Origin: a virus
Virus record (IMG/VR): IMGVR_UViG_3300048589_000284
Location: 1-24,409 of that record
Length of the DNA: 24,409 nucleotides
Direction: 5' to 3' (one strand)
Shown here one piece after another: positions 9,378 to 17,508 of this stretch. A program made the translations under genes and the position numbers. Within the stretch, counting starts at the first letter, position 1, and every line of letters begins with the position of its first letter. Below the pieces are notes generated by a model. That model did not search any database. It was not told the origin of the DNA and was given only the letters and a program-made list of their open reading frames with translations.

Positions 9378-10021
9378 CAGAACTCCCAGTCTCGGTAGCG
9401 GATTATCAGTTCATGAACGGTGAAGTGTGTGCCGGTAAAGGGCCCGGTGGCGACCGCCTGAAAGATGCCTCCGACATCGGGCATCACCATCTGCTGCCCG
9501 GCGTCATACGTTCCCATGTTGACCGGGTAGCCCTCGAAATCCGCGGGGGTAACAGGCACAAGCCCAGCCATGCGCTCCGTCCGCACTCCATCAGAGCCGG
9601 GGATCGAGGCACCGAAGACGAATTCTTCGTCGCTCTTGAAGCCAAGGATGGCCAGCCCGTTCTCGGTTGCGTTGCCACCGGCGAACTTCTCGGACTTCGT
9701 GTAGGTGACTGTTATGCCAACTTCGCGCAGCACGTTACTCGCCGCGCTCGGGACTGACGCTGTACCGATCTGCTGGGGGCCAAAGACGTACTCAGGAGGG
9801 AAACCGGCCGTATAGGGCCCGGCCATGATCTTCGCGGAGCTCTTTACCTTGATTTCATTCCACTGCTCAACGGGGAGCTCGCTCAGGCCGTAGTCCTTGA
9901 GGTTGGCATCGTCGATGCCGCCGTTGAGGACGGCGATGATCGTGTTCAGGCTTGAGACAAGGTCTGTCGCTGGCTGTGGGCCAGTTCCGGCCTTGGGTAT
10001 GGAGGGAACGATTATCCCCAT
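9377..10021 (-). CDS. Fibre-like/minor tail protein 1, 214 aa
   Basis: This ATG-started gene overlaps the stop of the tail-hub gene as TGATG. Its N-terminus (MGIIVPSIPKAGTG, then LNTIIAVLNGGIDDANLKD) closely matches fibre-like protein 2, including the N-G-x-hydrophobic-D-x-A-N core. The remainder is beta-rich with aromatic strands, ending in VHELIIRYRDWEF, and differs from its neighbour. The pattern is a common base-binding segment with different distal domains. Its place directly after the tail-hub gene suggests that it attaches there. The function is inferred from architecture and position. Confidence 0.75.
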   Translation of the reverse strand: MGIIVPSIPKAGTGPQPATDLVSSLNTIIAVLNGGIDDANLKDYGLSELPVEQWNEIKVKSSAKIMAGPYTAGFPPEYVFGPQQIGTASVPSAASNVLREVGITVTYTKSEKFAGGNATENGLAILGFKSDEEFVFGASIPGSDGVRTERMAGLVPVTPADFEGYPVNMGTYDAGQQMVMPDVGGIFQAVATGPFTGTHFTVHELIIRYRDWEF

Positions 10022-11565
10022 CAGTCTCTCCTTGGAAGTACGAAGGCTGCGATCGAGAAAAGCTGCATCGGGTTAGTGTCGTCGGCCCGGACAATCAGGG
10101 ACCACGCCCGGCCCCAGCCCTGCGAGGGCGTCGGGTAGCGGCGCTGGGTGATGCCGCCGCTGGGCATGAACTCGTCGCTCGCGCCGCCGAACGTGCCGGT
10201 CCCACCAAAGACGAATGTATCTGGGCCCTCTTCCCAGACCTCCATGTCCAGCAGGGTCTCGTCGTCGTCGAAGGTCTCCTGCGAGTACAAGTCCCATTGG
10301 CCCTGTCCGTCCGCCCGGAACTGGCGGATGCGCTTGTTGACATGGGGGTTGCCCCATACGAGAAACGGTGACTTCCAGTAGGCCTCGTAGCTTTGCCCGT
10401 AGTCGCTGTAGACGCCCTCGACGAAGGCCTTGTCCACTTGCTTGAGCGTCGGGTTGGCGCTGTAGAGAATCGGTGAGCCGGTCGGATCGACAAGGGCGAA
10501 CTGATTGGAGGCGCAGGTGTGAATCCACCATGACCTTGTGTCCAGCTGATACTCGAGCGTCAAGTCGTTGTTGGCGGCCGTGGCCGGGATCGACAGGAAG
10601 TAGCTGCCCCGGTGATAGGTAGCGCAGGCATCGTCAAAGAGCAGGGCGTTGGCATCTGCGGCCTCGCGGAGAAGGGGGAGGATCGGGTCACTGATCGGCG
10701 TGACCTCCTGCCCGTCAGTAACGCAGACGCCGAGGTCTTCCGAGAGGAACATTGTCCCGGCGCTCGTTTCGGCGATCGACCGATGGGCGACGCAACCGAT
10801 GCCGGATGAAATCTTGCGGTAGTTCCGGGCCTGAAAGTCGGCCAGCGCGTACAGCTGGCGCGCCTTGAATACGAGCAGGTACGGGCCGTAGGTGCCGAGC
10901 GCGGTGATTGGCTCGCCGTCGTTCGGCTCCACCTGATCGGCGTAGTCAGTGCTCCAATTTCGCGGGTCAGGCACGGGAGTCCCGCCAGCCGTAAGACCGC
11001 ACGAGGCGACCTTGGCAGGTGCGTCGACGAATCCTGCTGCCCAGATGACGTCCATCTGGTAGGCGAGGAAACGGGCCGTCGTAGGCGGCGACCCCGATGA
11101 CCCGCCCGGCGTCGTCCAGTTGCCCATCGCTCCGGAGCCGGTCCACTGCTTCGGGGGGTCCACTCCGTTCACTCCCCAAATCGGTCCCTCCCCGCCCGAG
11201 GTTGGCCCCTGTACGAATGACCACCGGCGGCCCTGAGTGAGCGTTGATGCGAGGGTGGCGGGAACCCCTGTCGGGTCGACACTGATGATGCGATCGTTCG
11301 CTGCGCCAGCCTGCTTGGCTACGGCGATCAGGAACTTGGTCGGCGACAGGTTGGCGGCGAAGAGTGAGTGGGGAGCACCGTCGATCGAGGCGAAGGCGTC
11401 CGTGCCGAGCTTCTCAAAGCCCGGGCGTTTCTTGATGGAGCCAACGACCGTGCCGTGGACGTTCCGTGCGTCACGGGCCTCCGAGCTTTCCAGCAGGTAC
11501 GGGCCGGTCTGAAGGTTGACCCCCCGGCGAAAGTCGTTGAGTACGGTGGGATCACCGGACGCCAC
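10021..11565 (-). CDS. Tail hub/nozzle or stabilisation protein, P22 gp10-like, 514 aa
   Basis: The start is GTG at 11565, directly after the TAA of the adaptor gene and preceded by GGAGG. Residues 8-50 (LNDFRRGVNL, then SSEARDARNVHG and KKRPGFEKLG) are the typical opening of podovirus tail-tube or stopper proteins that form a beta-propeller ring below the adaptor. Later repeats of aromatic, Gly and Asp-rich strands (SWWIHTC near 351, QGQWDLYSQETFDD near 430) agree with propeller blades. At 514 residues it is close to the P22 gp10 class. Gene order adaptor, hub, fibres matches short-tailed phages. In the virion it should prolong the DNA channel and carry fibres or spikes. Confidence 0.82.
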   Translation of the reverse strand: MASGDPTVLNDFRRGVNLQTGPYLLESSEARDARNVHGTVVGSIKKRPGFEKLGTDAFASIDGAPHSLFAANLSPTKFLIAVAKQAGAANDRIISVDPTGVPATLASTLTQGRRWSFVQGPTSGGEGPIWGVNGVDPPKQWTGSGAMGNWTTPGGSSGSPPTTARFLAYQMDVIWAAGFVDAPAKVASCGLTAGGTPVPDPRNWSTDYADQVEPNDGEPITALGTYGPYLLVFKARQLYALADFQARNYRKISSGIGCVAHRSIAETSAGTMFLSEDLGVCVTDGQEVTPISDPILPLLREAADANALLFDDACATYHRGSYFLSIPATAANNDLTLEYQLDTRSWWIHTCASNQFALVDPTGSPILYSANPTLKQVDKAFVEGVYSDYGQSYEAYWKSPFLVWGNPHVNKRIRQFRADGQGQWDLYSQETFDDDETLLDMEVWEEGPDTFVFGGTGTFGGASDEFMPSGGITQRRYPTPSQGWGRAWSLIVRADDTNPMQLFSIAAFVLPRRD

Positions 11566-12207
11566 TTACGGCCTCCGGAACTCGATGAAATCCGGCAGGG
11601 TGTCCGTGTCGCCTATAAGACGGGGCTGCCCGGCGTCGTTGGTGTCGTGCTGAACCTCGCCCCGCATCTTCATCACCGCCTGCTGGAAGACGCCCTCGTG
11701 GTACTGGGCGGCGGTGTAGTCGTTCTCCCGCGCATAGCAGCGAATGAGGGCCCAGTCCACAAGGATGTGCCTGTACTGCTCGGGGATGGACGGGCTGGTC
11801 GCCGTTTCCGAAGGCTTCGCGTAGTAGTCCAGCGAGAGGTTGTAGACGCCGTCCGGCGTGGGCCACACCCTGATCGTGTTACTGAAAATTAGGTAGTGAG
11901 TCGGCTGCCCGGCCTCGACGGGGAGCTCGTCGAACTGCGTCTGCTCCAAGCGAACGAGAGGCGTTTCGCTGTAATCGGATGCCACGCGACTCGCGCTGTA
12001 GCTCCGCTGGTAGTCAGAGGGCAGTATGTATGCCGGGTAGCCGCTTGTGGTCGCAATCGAGAAGACGCGCTGTAGCTCGCGGAAGTCCGTCTGGGCGCAG
12101 ACGAGCGCCTCGGCCCGGCGCAGCTGGCGCATGGCGAAGTCGCTGTACTTGGACTCGGAGAACTGATGCTCGAGAACCTCGTCGCGGAGTTCCTCGAAGG
12201 TAGTCAC
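11566..12207 (-). CDS. Head-tail adaptor protein (gp4/tail tubular A-like), 213 aa
   Basis: The GTG start overlaps the upstream TGA as GTGA and has a GGGAGA ribosome site. The N-terminal half is helical with an ARE-like arrangement (MRQLRRAEALVCAQTDF, residues 27-43). The middle carries YPAYILPSDYQRSYS, and residues 107-135 carry FSNTIRVWPTPDGVYNLSLDYY. The latter is the usual core of podovirus head-completion proteins that dock twelve-fold under the portal. The helical C-terminus contains ALIRCYARENDYTAAQYHEGVF. Position after the capsid gene and before the hub protein supports the call. Family membership is judged by eye. Confidence 0.8.
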   Translation of the reverse strand: MTTFEELRDEVLEHQFSESKYSDFAMRQLRRAEALVCAQTDFRELQRVFSIATTSGYPAYILPSDYQRSYSASRVASDYSETPLVRLEQTQFDELPVEAGQPTHYLIFSNTIRVWPTPDGVYNLSLDYYAKPSETATSPSIPEQYRHILVDWALIRCYARENDYTAAQYHEGVFQQAVMKMRGEVQHDTNDAGQPRLIGDTDTLPDFIEFRRP

Positions 12208-12659
12208 TTGTCTCCCTCAACGCCGCGAGAGATGAAGGCCCGGTGATCGGTCATGTTCAAGTCCTTCCGCATCGCATGGGCGAGGCGCTCGGCGCTCTCC
12301 CCGATTGCTTCTCGCTGGCGGTGATTGAAAGCTTTTTCGGCCTCTTTGTCGAGGCGGTCAAGTTCATCGGCGAAGGAATAGCCGGGGCGCAGGTTCTCCC
12401 AGTTGATGCGCTCCACGTCCTTGACGATCCGTGAATCGAGATGCTGGTAGGTGCCCACGAGCTCTTTCTGCCCGGGCTCCTTTTCGTAGTAGACGACGTA
12501 GTAGTTGCCTGCGTCCGAGTAGCGGAGGTTGAGGTTCTCGTCGATCCTCTTGAGTCCGGCGACCACGCCCCCGGCGTCGGCGTCGATCAGGTGAAGGGTG
12601 CCATCGCTGCCCTGTCGTACCTGCTCGACGGTTGCTGCTTCTATTTCGCCATCCCACAT
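12204..12659 (-). CDS. Hypothetical protein between capsid and adaptor, 151 aa
   Basis: The likely start is ATG 12659 (MWDGEIEAATV) with a GGGGGT stretch 11 bases upstream. A TTG at 12695 would add 12 residues but lies inside the hairpin, so I prefer the ATG. The first 80 residues look beta-rich (GTLHLIDADAGGVVAGLKRID, then NYYVVYYEKEPGQ). The last 70 are helical and charged (DELDRLDKEAEKAFNHRQRE). The final TGA overlaps the GTG of the adaptor gene. I do not recognise it. Its place suggests a minor head, decoration or neck-assembly factor made in step with the adaptor. Confidence 0.75.
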   Translation of the reverse strand: MWDGEIEAATVEQVRQGSDGTLHLIDADAGGVVAGLKRIDENLNLRYSDAGNYYVVYYEKEPGQKELVGTYQHLDSRIVKDVERINWENLRPGYSFADELDRLDKEAEKAFNHRQREAIGESAERLAHAMRKDLNMTDHRAFISRGVEGDK

Positions 12660-12681
12660 GAGTACAGGATACCCCCGTCCA

Positions 12682-12716
12682 GCCGACGCCCCCAACCCCA
12701 GTGTGAGGACGTCGGC
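12682..12716 (-). terminator. Hairpin after the major capsid gene (attenuator or RNA-stability element)
   Basis: The 73-base gap after the capsid stop holds a 12-base-pair stem with an 11-base loop. In minus-strand RNA the arms are GCCGACGUCCUC and GGGGGCGUCGGC, with two G-U pairs. In plus-strand RNA those two positions become C-A mismatches, which points to a structure working in the late transcript. No U-run follows, so it is not a classical rho-independent terminator. It may cause partial termination, or protect the 3' end of capsid mRNA and so raise capsid output over the tail genes. Confidence 0.6.
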
Positions 12717-12732
12717 GTGAACGAGAGAGTAG

Positions 12733-14007
12733 CTACGGGGTGATACCCGCTACTTCGTCAGTGCAGAAGCGGAGCCTGCCCAGACGGTTTGGTGCCACGG
12801 TAGCCAGCGAGGCGTACCACCGGAGCCAACCCTGCCACGTCGCAACCCGCTGGCCGCTTGAGCCAGAGGTCTTGAGGTGCATGATCTGGCCCGACTTCGG
12901 GTCCGCGAGGAACCCGGGGGTCGTCTGCTGGTACCAGCGGAGGGCTTCCTTGTCGATGGCGAAGACGTTCTGCTTGGGGCAGTCGTCGTCGATGATGACG
13001 GGAACCTCTCCCGCACCGGCCGAGACCATGATGGCCGAGAAGCCACCGTGAATCTGAACGGCCTCGCGGTTGGTGAACCGCTTGGTCGACTGGAAGGAGT
13101 CCGCCAGATTGCGGCGGATTCCGCGAGTGGTCACGAAGGACTGGGTCTCGCCCTGTCCTGTCGCGCCGACCTTGTCGGAGATACGCTCGAAAGCGTTCTC
13201 ACCGGCAAGGGCGGTGGCGCTGGCGCTCGATCCCACGTCGATCACCTGCGAGTTCCACCACTCCATGCCTGCGGTCGCGGAGTTGATGCCGAACAGGGTG
13301 CGGCCGGTGGCCACGATTTCCTGAAGCGACTTCATCTCCTTGCCGTAGGAACCGGAGAGGTAGACACCGTGGGTGCCCGTGGTGATGGTGCCTGTGGGGC
13401 CCGAGTCGAGGGTCAGGGTCGGGCCGGTCTCGTTGAGAGCGGTCACGGTCCTTGCCTCGCCCGTGGCATGGATCAGGGCTCCGGTCGACTTCACGAGGAT
13501 GTCGACGGGGTCTCCGATCTTGACGTACTGAAGGGTGTCGATGGCGACAGTGGCCGAGTTGGCCGAGCCGGTTGCCCGGACATCTGCGAGCATCCCGTTA
13601 CCGGGGCCCCAAATCTGCCGGTTGACATCCTTCTTCATGTCCTGCGTCGCACCCGTGACTTCCGAGTGGAGCAGGTCAACGAAGGCTCCGTCGTCCTTCT
13701 TGGACGCTTCCACCGCGGCATCGGTGATTTCGATGCCCTGATAGAAGTAGTTGATCGGAACCTGTACGTCTTCGTACTTCTGCTCGCCAGCGTTCGGCAG
13801 GGTTCCCCCGTCGCCTCGCGCTCCACGTCCGCGGTTGCGGCCGTAGTGAGCGGCGAGGATCGCCCGTCGCCCACGAGCAGTGATCTGGAACTTCTCTTCA
13901 CGCTCGATCTGGTCGAGCATGTACATCTTGTAGTTCAGCTGTTCGACGACCGGACCCTCGTAAACGTCCTTCAGGACCGCGTCGGCAGCTGCCAGTGTCT
14001 GAGTCAT
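12733..14007 (-). CDS. Major capsid protein, 424 aa
   Basis: This ATG-started gene begins 15 bases after the scaffold stop. Its length and its place after portal and scaffold fit a major capsid protein. The N-terminal arm (residues 1-45) is followed by basic ITARGRRAILAAHYGRNRGRGARG and then GGTLPNAGEQKYEDVQVPINYFYQGIEITD, consistent with an HK97-fold arm leading into the E-loop or P-domain. The middle (residues 140-235) is Gly/Thr/Val-rich beta, like an inserted or surface domain. The C-terminal third (TTRGIRRNLADSF, FAIDKEALRWYQQ, GWLRWYASLATVAPN) resembles the A-domain end of capsids of this size. The fold is inferred. It should be the most abundant product of the operon. Confidence 0.88.
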   Translation of the reverse strand: MTQTLAAADAVLKDVYEGPVVEQLNYKMYMLDQIEREEKFQITARGRRAILAAHYGRNRGRGARGDGGTLPNAGEQKYEDVQVPINYFYQGIEITDAAVEASKKDDGAFVDLLHSEVTGATQDMKKDVNRQIWGPGNGMLADVRATGSANSATVAIDTLQYVKIGDPVDILVKSTGALIHATGEARTVTALNETGPTLTLDSGPTGTITTGTHGVYLSGSYGKEMKSLQEIVATGRTLFGINSATAGMEWWNSQVIDVGSSASATALAGENAFERISDKVGATGQGETQSFVTTRGIRRNLADSFQSTKRFTNREAVQIHGGFSAIMVSAGAGEVPVIIDDDCPKQNVFAIDKEALRWYQQTTPGFLADPKSGQIMHLKTSGSSGQRVATWQGWLRWYASLATVAPNRLGRLRFCTDEVAGITP

Positions 14008-14022
14008 TTGAGCTCAATACCC

Positions 14023-14889
14023 CTATGTCATTTGCTTGCCATTGTTGAGGTACTCAAGAGCAGCTTCCTTGGCATCCTTCATGGTGCGAATCTGCGGGGG
14101 GGTAGTGTCGGCTCTGCCACCCGGCTCGGGTACGTTGGGCTGTTCCAGCTTGCGCTCGAACAATCCCGCCTCACCTTTGCTGACGAGTGACTGGTACTTC
14201 TCGAGCCCGGCCATGATCGGGTTTTCAGCGTCGGTAAACATCGTCGCCAACCCCATGACCTCGTCCATTACCGCCTCGCCGTCCTCACCCTTGAAGACGT
14301 CAGGGAACTTCTCTTGGACTTCCGACTTCCACTGCTCGACGACTTGGTTGGCCTCTTCCATTTCGGCAGCTTCCTGTTCCCGCTGCTGCTGGGTCATCAC
14401 TGTCTCTTGGAGAGGACCAACGATTTCTTCCACCTTGGCCTGAACTGCCTTGTCAAAGGCATCCTTGTCCATGTCGAGGGGGTCGAACTCGTCGCTACCA
14501 CCAGCCTCGCCTTCGTCGCCGTCGCCCTGTTCGTAGAACTGAAGGACATCGCCCACCTGATCCCACCACTGGTAGACGGCTTCGATGGCCTGCTCGTCGC
14601 CCTGCTGGGCGGCTTGCATAGCCTGATCGAGTTGGAGGTACTGCCCGAGAGCCTCGGGGCTCTGTTCAAGGATTCCCATTTCCTCGAAGGGCTTCAGCTG
14701 CTCTGCTCGAGACTGAAACTTCTTCGTGAAATCGGCGTCCTTGGCCTTGAGTCGCTCGGTCAGCGTTTCATGGAGGTCTTCCGGTACCCCATCGAGGAAC
14801 TCAGCGTAAAGCTCGTTCCCCTGTTCTGACTCAGCGCCTTGGCCTTCTGCCGCGGGTGCGGCTTCCGGCTGTGCTGCCGTGTCGCTCAT
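14023..14889 (-). CDS. Capsid scaffolding protein, 288 aa
   Basis: This is a very acidic, Gln/Glu/Ala-rich helical protein placed directly before the capsid gene. The first 30 residues are low-complexity. A helical region covers 38-120. An acidic break (GDGDEGEAGGSDEFDPLD) lies near 122-139. A long coiled coil follows at about 142-196 (TQQQREQEAAEMEEANQVVE). The C-terminus is a short helix with basic residues (MKDAKEAALEYLNNGKQ), as in scaffolds that dock on the inner capsid with a C-terminal helix. A GAAAGG ribosome site precedes the ATG, which overlaps the stop of the upstream microprotein as ATGA. It should shape the procapsid and then leave. Confidence 0.88.
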   Translation of the reverse strand: MSDTAAQPEAAPAAEGQGAESEQGNELYAEFLDGVPEDLHETLTERLKAKDADFTKKFQSRAEQLKPFEEMGILEQSPEALGQYLQLDQAMQAAQQGDEQAIEAVYQWWDQVGDVLQFYEQGDGDEGEAGGSDEFDPLDMDKDAFDKAVQAKVEEIVGPLQETVMTQQQREQEAAEMEEANQVVEQWKSEVQEKFPDVFKGEDGEAVMDEVMGLATMFTDAENPIMAGLEKYQSLVSKGEAGLFERKLEQPNVPEPGGRADTTPPQIRTMKDAKEAALEYLNNGKQMT

Positions 14890-14984
14890 TTATTGCCTTT
14901 CAGACTGTGGCGCGTCAACGGTCGGCTGTACCGGGTGCCCCCAGCCTTGGCCCCCCAAAATGACTTGCCCTTGGTCACGGTCAT
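14886..14984 (-). CDS. Basic 32-residue microprotein before scaffold
   Basis: The 91 bases between the upstream gene and the scaffold are not empty. An ATG at 14984 overlaps the upstream TGA as ATGA, and the frame ends with a TGA that overlaps the scaffold ATG, again as ATGA. The product begins MTVTKGKSFWGAKAGG and ends TRHSLKGNK. It has five Lys, three Arg and no acidic residue. It has no ribosome site of its own, so it would be made by re-initiation. It could be a nucleic-acid- or scaffold-binding head factor, or merely a coupling peptide. Existence is supported by geometry alone; function is unknown. Confidence 0.55.
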   Translation of the reverse strand: MTVTKGKSFWGAKAGGTRYSRPLTRHSLKGNK

Positions 14985-15208
14985 ACATCAGAGGATACTT
15001 CGTTCTGCGACGGAACGTCAGAACTTTCTTCCTCGGAGTTACGTTCTGTCGGCTCGTAGGTCACCTTGGCGGCTTCCCACTTGCCCGGTGAAGCAAGGCC
15101 CATCTGGGCCATTTCCACGTCTTTAGCGAGGTCGTGGCCCGGATTTTTCTCGAGCCAGAGAGCGATTTCGCGCTCAAGCTCCTGTTGGGTTATCCGGGCT
15201 CTGGCCAA
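14981..15208 (-). CDS. Hypothetical small acidic protein between portal and scaffold, 75 aa
   Basis: I prefer the TTG at 15208, six bases after a strong AAGGAAG ribosome site, which overlaps the upstream gene by 35 bases. An ATG at 15262 with GAGGG upstream would add 18 basic residues (PAIASSTRRWKQRRKHF) but overlap by 89 bases. The common part starts ITQQELEREIALWLEKNPGHDLAKDVEMAQ, an amphipathic helix, and ends in an acidic Ser/Glu tail (NSEEESSDVPSQNEVSSDV). The stop overlaps the microprotein start. No family was recognised; an assembly factor for portal or scaffold is possible. Confidence 0.65.
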   Translation of the reverse strand: MARARITQQELEREIALWLEKNPGHDLAKDVEMAQMGLASPGKWEAAKVTYEPTERNSEEESSDVPSQNEVSSDV

Positions 15209-15482
15209 GAAATGCTTCCTTCGCTGCTTCCATCGCCTTGTCGAACTGGCTATGGCTGGCACCCTCGTTGGTGGCGACCTTGTTGTAGGGCTCGCCCGTC
15301 TTCCGGGCCGCCTCGCGCTGGCCCGGGCTCATCTCGGCCTCCGGGCTGTAGCCGCGCAGTGACTGGCCAAGGCCGGTCAGCTGGTCGCTCAGTTCCTCGG
15401 GCATGTCCCGGGGAGGGTTTTCCATGAACTCTTCGATCGCCTGCGCGAGCTTGGCGGTCCTATGATCCAGAAGGTTTGGCAC
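15174..15482 (-). CDS. Hypothetical helical protein downstream of portal, 102 aa
   Basis: The GTG start at 15482 lies inside the last codons of the portal gene (23-base overlap) and has a GAGGAA ribosome site. The product is mostly helical and mildly acidic: LLDHRTAKLAQAIEEFMEN, then MPEELSDQLTGLGQSL, and a second helix near SQFDKAMEAAKEAFLG. The middle (YSPEAEMSPGQREAARKTGEPYN) looks like a turn-rich linker. I do not recognise it. Small helical proteins between portal and scaffold often assist portal or head assembly; that is inference from position. Confidence 0.75.
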   Translation of the reverse strand: MPNLLDHRTAKLAQAIEEFMENPPRDMPEELSDQLTGLGQSLRGYSPEAEMSPGQREAARKTGEPYNKVATNEGASHSQFDKAMEAAKEAFLGQSPDNPTGA

Positions 15483-17508
15483 TTTCGTTTCCTCTCGTCG
15501 GTGCGGTTTCGTTCTTGACTATCTCTGTCTCCTGTTGGAGAGTAGCTTCCTGCTCCTGCTGTACGGCCTGAGCCTGCGCTTCCGCCGCTGCTGCGGCCTC
15601 GGCGATCTGGGCCAGACGCTCCCGATGCTGGCCGACGTGAGCCTCGAAGTTGGCCTGTATCTGCGGCGGCAGGGCCGCGTACTGGTCCGTCTTCATGAAC
15701 TCGGTCGTGTCGGCGATATGGAACTCGTCGTTGTCGAAGCTGTTGATCGGCACCTGCTCGCCGTTGATCAGCTGACGTATCTCGCGGTTGACCTGCTTCG
15801 CGTCTTCGGTCATGCCCTCGAACAGACGGTCGAGGCCGCCAATCTCGTAGTCCTTGAGGAACCGGCGCAGGTTGCGCTCGTCGATCGGGTACTGGTACTG
15901 GAAGATCAGGCTGAGAATCTCGGTCATGGCTGCCTGCTTGGCGGCCTTGCCCCGGGGCATCTGCGACCCGGCCTGAACCTCAACGTGGGGGTCTTCACCG
16001 AGCATCTCGCCCTTGAAGGCGAAGACATCCCAGCGACCGTCCTTACCGGCGATCTTGACGAGGCGCTCGTCGGTGTTGTACCGGGCGCGGAGCTTGAGAA
16101 TCTTCGTTCCCCACTCGCCCAGAGCGAACTCCATCTGCTGAATCTCGGGGCCCAAGCGGGTCTCGTCGGACTCTTGGAGCAGGTTGATTGCGGAGGCCGC
16201 GGTGACTCCGTTGGGAACCTGAGCCCGGGAGACCTCGTGGAGCCCGGCTATCTCTTCCATGGAGCGGACGATGCGCTCAAGCTCGTTCTCGATGTAGACC
16301 GGGATGTTGGGCGGCAGGAGGTATTCCGGCTTCGCGTCGATGACGGTCGAGTCGTACTGAATCTTTTCCCCGACGCGGCCGTGGTACTCGACAGCGGCCT
16401 GCCGTGATTCGAGCAGCGCGGGGTTGCCCAGCCTCCGGGCGTTCTCCTTGACCTGCGTCCGCATGACGTTGAAGTCCACCTGCGGGTGACGGAGGTCCGT
16501 CGCTACGGGGGCCGACCAGAACCGGCCCGGAACCTCGATCGAGGCGAACTTGACGTAGGGCATCGGGTCGTCGGGGGCGTCGTCCATGGCGACAATCGTC
16601 TGATTGATCCACGTCGACCGGCATCCCTTTGGGTAGCGGTGGTTCGGGCGGCAGTAGTACTCCCTGACCTTCACGCCTCCGGTGCTCGCGCCGTTGGAGT
16701 GGAACAGATTGCTTCCGTTGGGGAAGAACCCCTCGGTGATGGCTCCTGCCACGTCGGCGTCGGCGACGGGATTGAAGTCCTTGCCGTTGATGTCCTGCTG
16801 GTAACGCTCCCTGACGTAATCGAGGGACCGGACGGTCTCGTCGAAGAGGTACTCGCAGTCCTCCATACAGGTAGCGAGGGGTGACGGGTAAATCTCGAAG
16901 GGCGACTTGACCTCGTTGCGGACGTCGCCTTGGGCTACTTCTGACACGGTGACGTGCTCGAGGATGCCCGGGTTCATCTGCGCGAGAGCCTCGGTGTCCT
17001 CGGGTCGGGCGAGACCTCCGTGGGGGCCGATGAGCGGCTCGCCGCCGGGGCCCATGAGCACCTGCGCCTTCTGGCCTGCGAAGGAATCCCAGTAGACCTT
17101 GATGAAGCCATCGGCGCAGAGGTCGGCCCACATCAGGGCGGTGTGGAGCTTCGGATGGAGGGCGAGGCCCTCCCAGTCGTTTTCGAGGATGCGTTCCCCG
17201 AGCCGTGCCGAGTTGATTGCGTCGTCGTCGCCGCCCTGCGGGGTCGCGGAGAACATGGGCCGGTTGCGGGACTTCCGGGCGACTCGGGCCATGATGATGC
17301 CCTTCATCCGGTTATCCGTGACGTACTGGCGATGGGGGTCGAGCCCGGCCGGACGGCCTATGCGACCAGCCTGATACGAGACCCACTGGTAGCCAGCGAA
17401 AAAGGCGCGGTTGAGCATCCAGTCAGGCTCGAACTGACGCCGGGCGCTCTTGGCTTCCTGAAAAAGACTGTTGAGCCCCTCCGGGCTCTCGATGTTGTAA
17501 TCGCTCAC
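15460..17508 (-). CDS. Portal protein, 682 aa
   Basis: The GTG start overlaps the TGA of the membrane-protein gene as GTGA and has a GGAG ribosome site. The N-terminus (FQEAKSARRQFEPDWMLNRAFFAGYQW, residues 12-38) and the NRMKGIIMARVARKSRNRPMF segment near 85 are characteristic of portals of podovirus-like phages. The middle has mixed beta and helix with VNGV-type loop and AINLLQESDETRLGPEIQQMEFALGEW near 455-480, consistent with the channel helices and crown approach. The last 70 residues are Ala/Gln/Glu coiled coil (AEAAAAAEAQAQAVQQEQEA), like the barrel helix of P22-type portals. It should form the twelve-fold DNA gate that binds the terminase and the adaptor. Confidence 0.9.
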   Translation of the reverse strand: MSDYNIESPEGLNSLFQEAKSARRQFEPDWMLNRAFFAGYQWVSYQAGRIGRPAGLDPHRQYVTDNRMKGIIMARVARKSRNRPMFSATPQGGDDDAINSARLGERILENDWEGLALHPKLHTALMWADLCADGFIKVYWDSFAGQKAQVLMGPGGEPLIGPHGGLARPEDTEALAQMNPGILEHVTVSEVAQGDVRNEVKSPFEIYPSPLATCMEDCEYLFDETVRSLDYVRERYQQDINGKDFNPVADADVAGAITEGFFPNGSNLFHSNGASTGGVKVREYYCRPNHRYPKGCRSTWINQTIVAMDDAPDDPMPYVKFASIEVPGRFWSAPVATDLRHPQVDFNVMRTQVKENARRLGNPALLESRQAAVEYHGRVGEKIQYDSTVIDAKPEYLLPPNIPVYIENELERIVRSMEEIAGLHEVSRAQVPNGVTAASAINLLQESDETRLGPEIQQMEFALGEWGTKILKLRARYNTDERLVKIAGKDGRWDVFAFKGEMLGEDPHVEVQAGSQMPRGKAAKQAAMTEILSLIFQYQYPIDERNLRRFLKDYEIGGLDRLFEGMTEDAKQVNREIRQLINGEQVPINSFDNDEFHIADTTEFMKTDQYAALPPQIQANFEAHVGQHRERLAQIAEAAAAAEAQAQAVQQEQEATLQQETEIVKNETAPTRGNESAKPSGS

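Noticed and set aside
12877-14190. Plus-strand frame of 437 codons
   Set aside because: Antisense to the capsid gene, crossing into the scaffold gene; no protein-like features.
15174-15262. Programmed frameshift joining the 102-residue gene to the next small gene
   Set aside because: The overlap has no recognisable slippery heptamer, and the downstream gene has its own strong ribosome site before TTG 15208.
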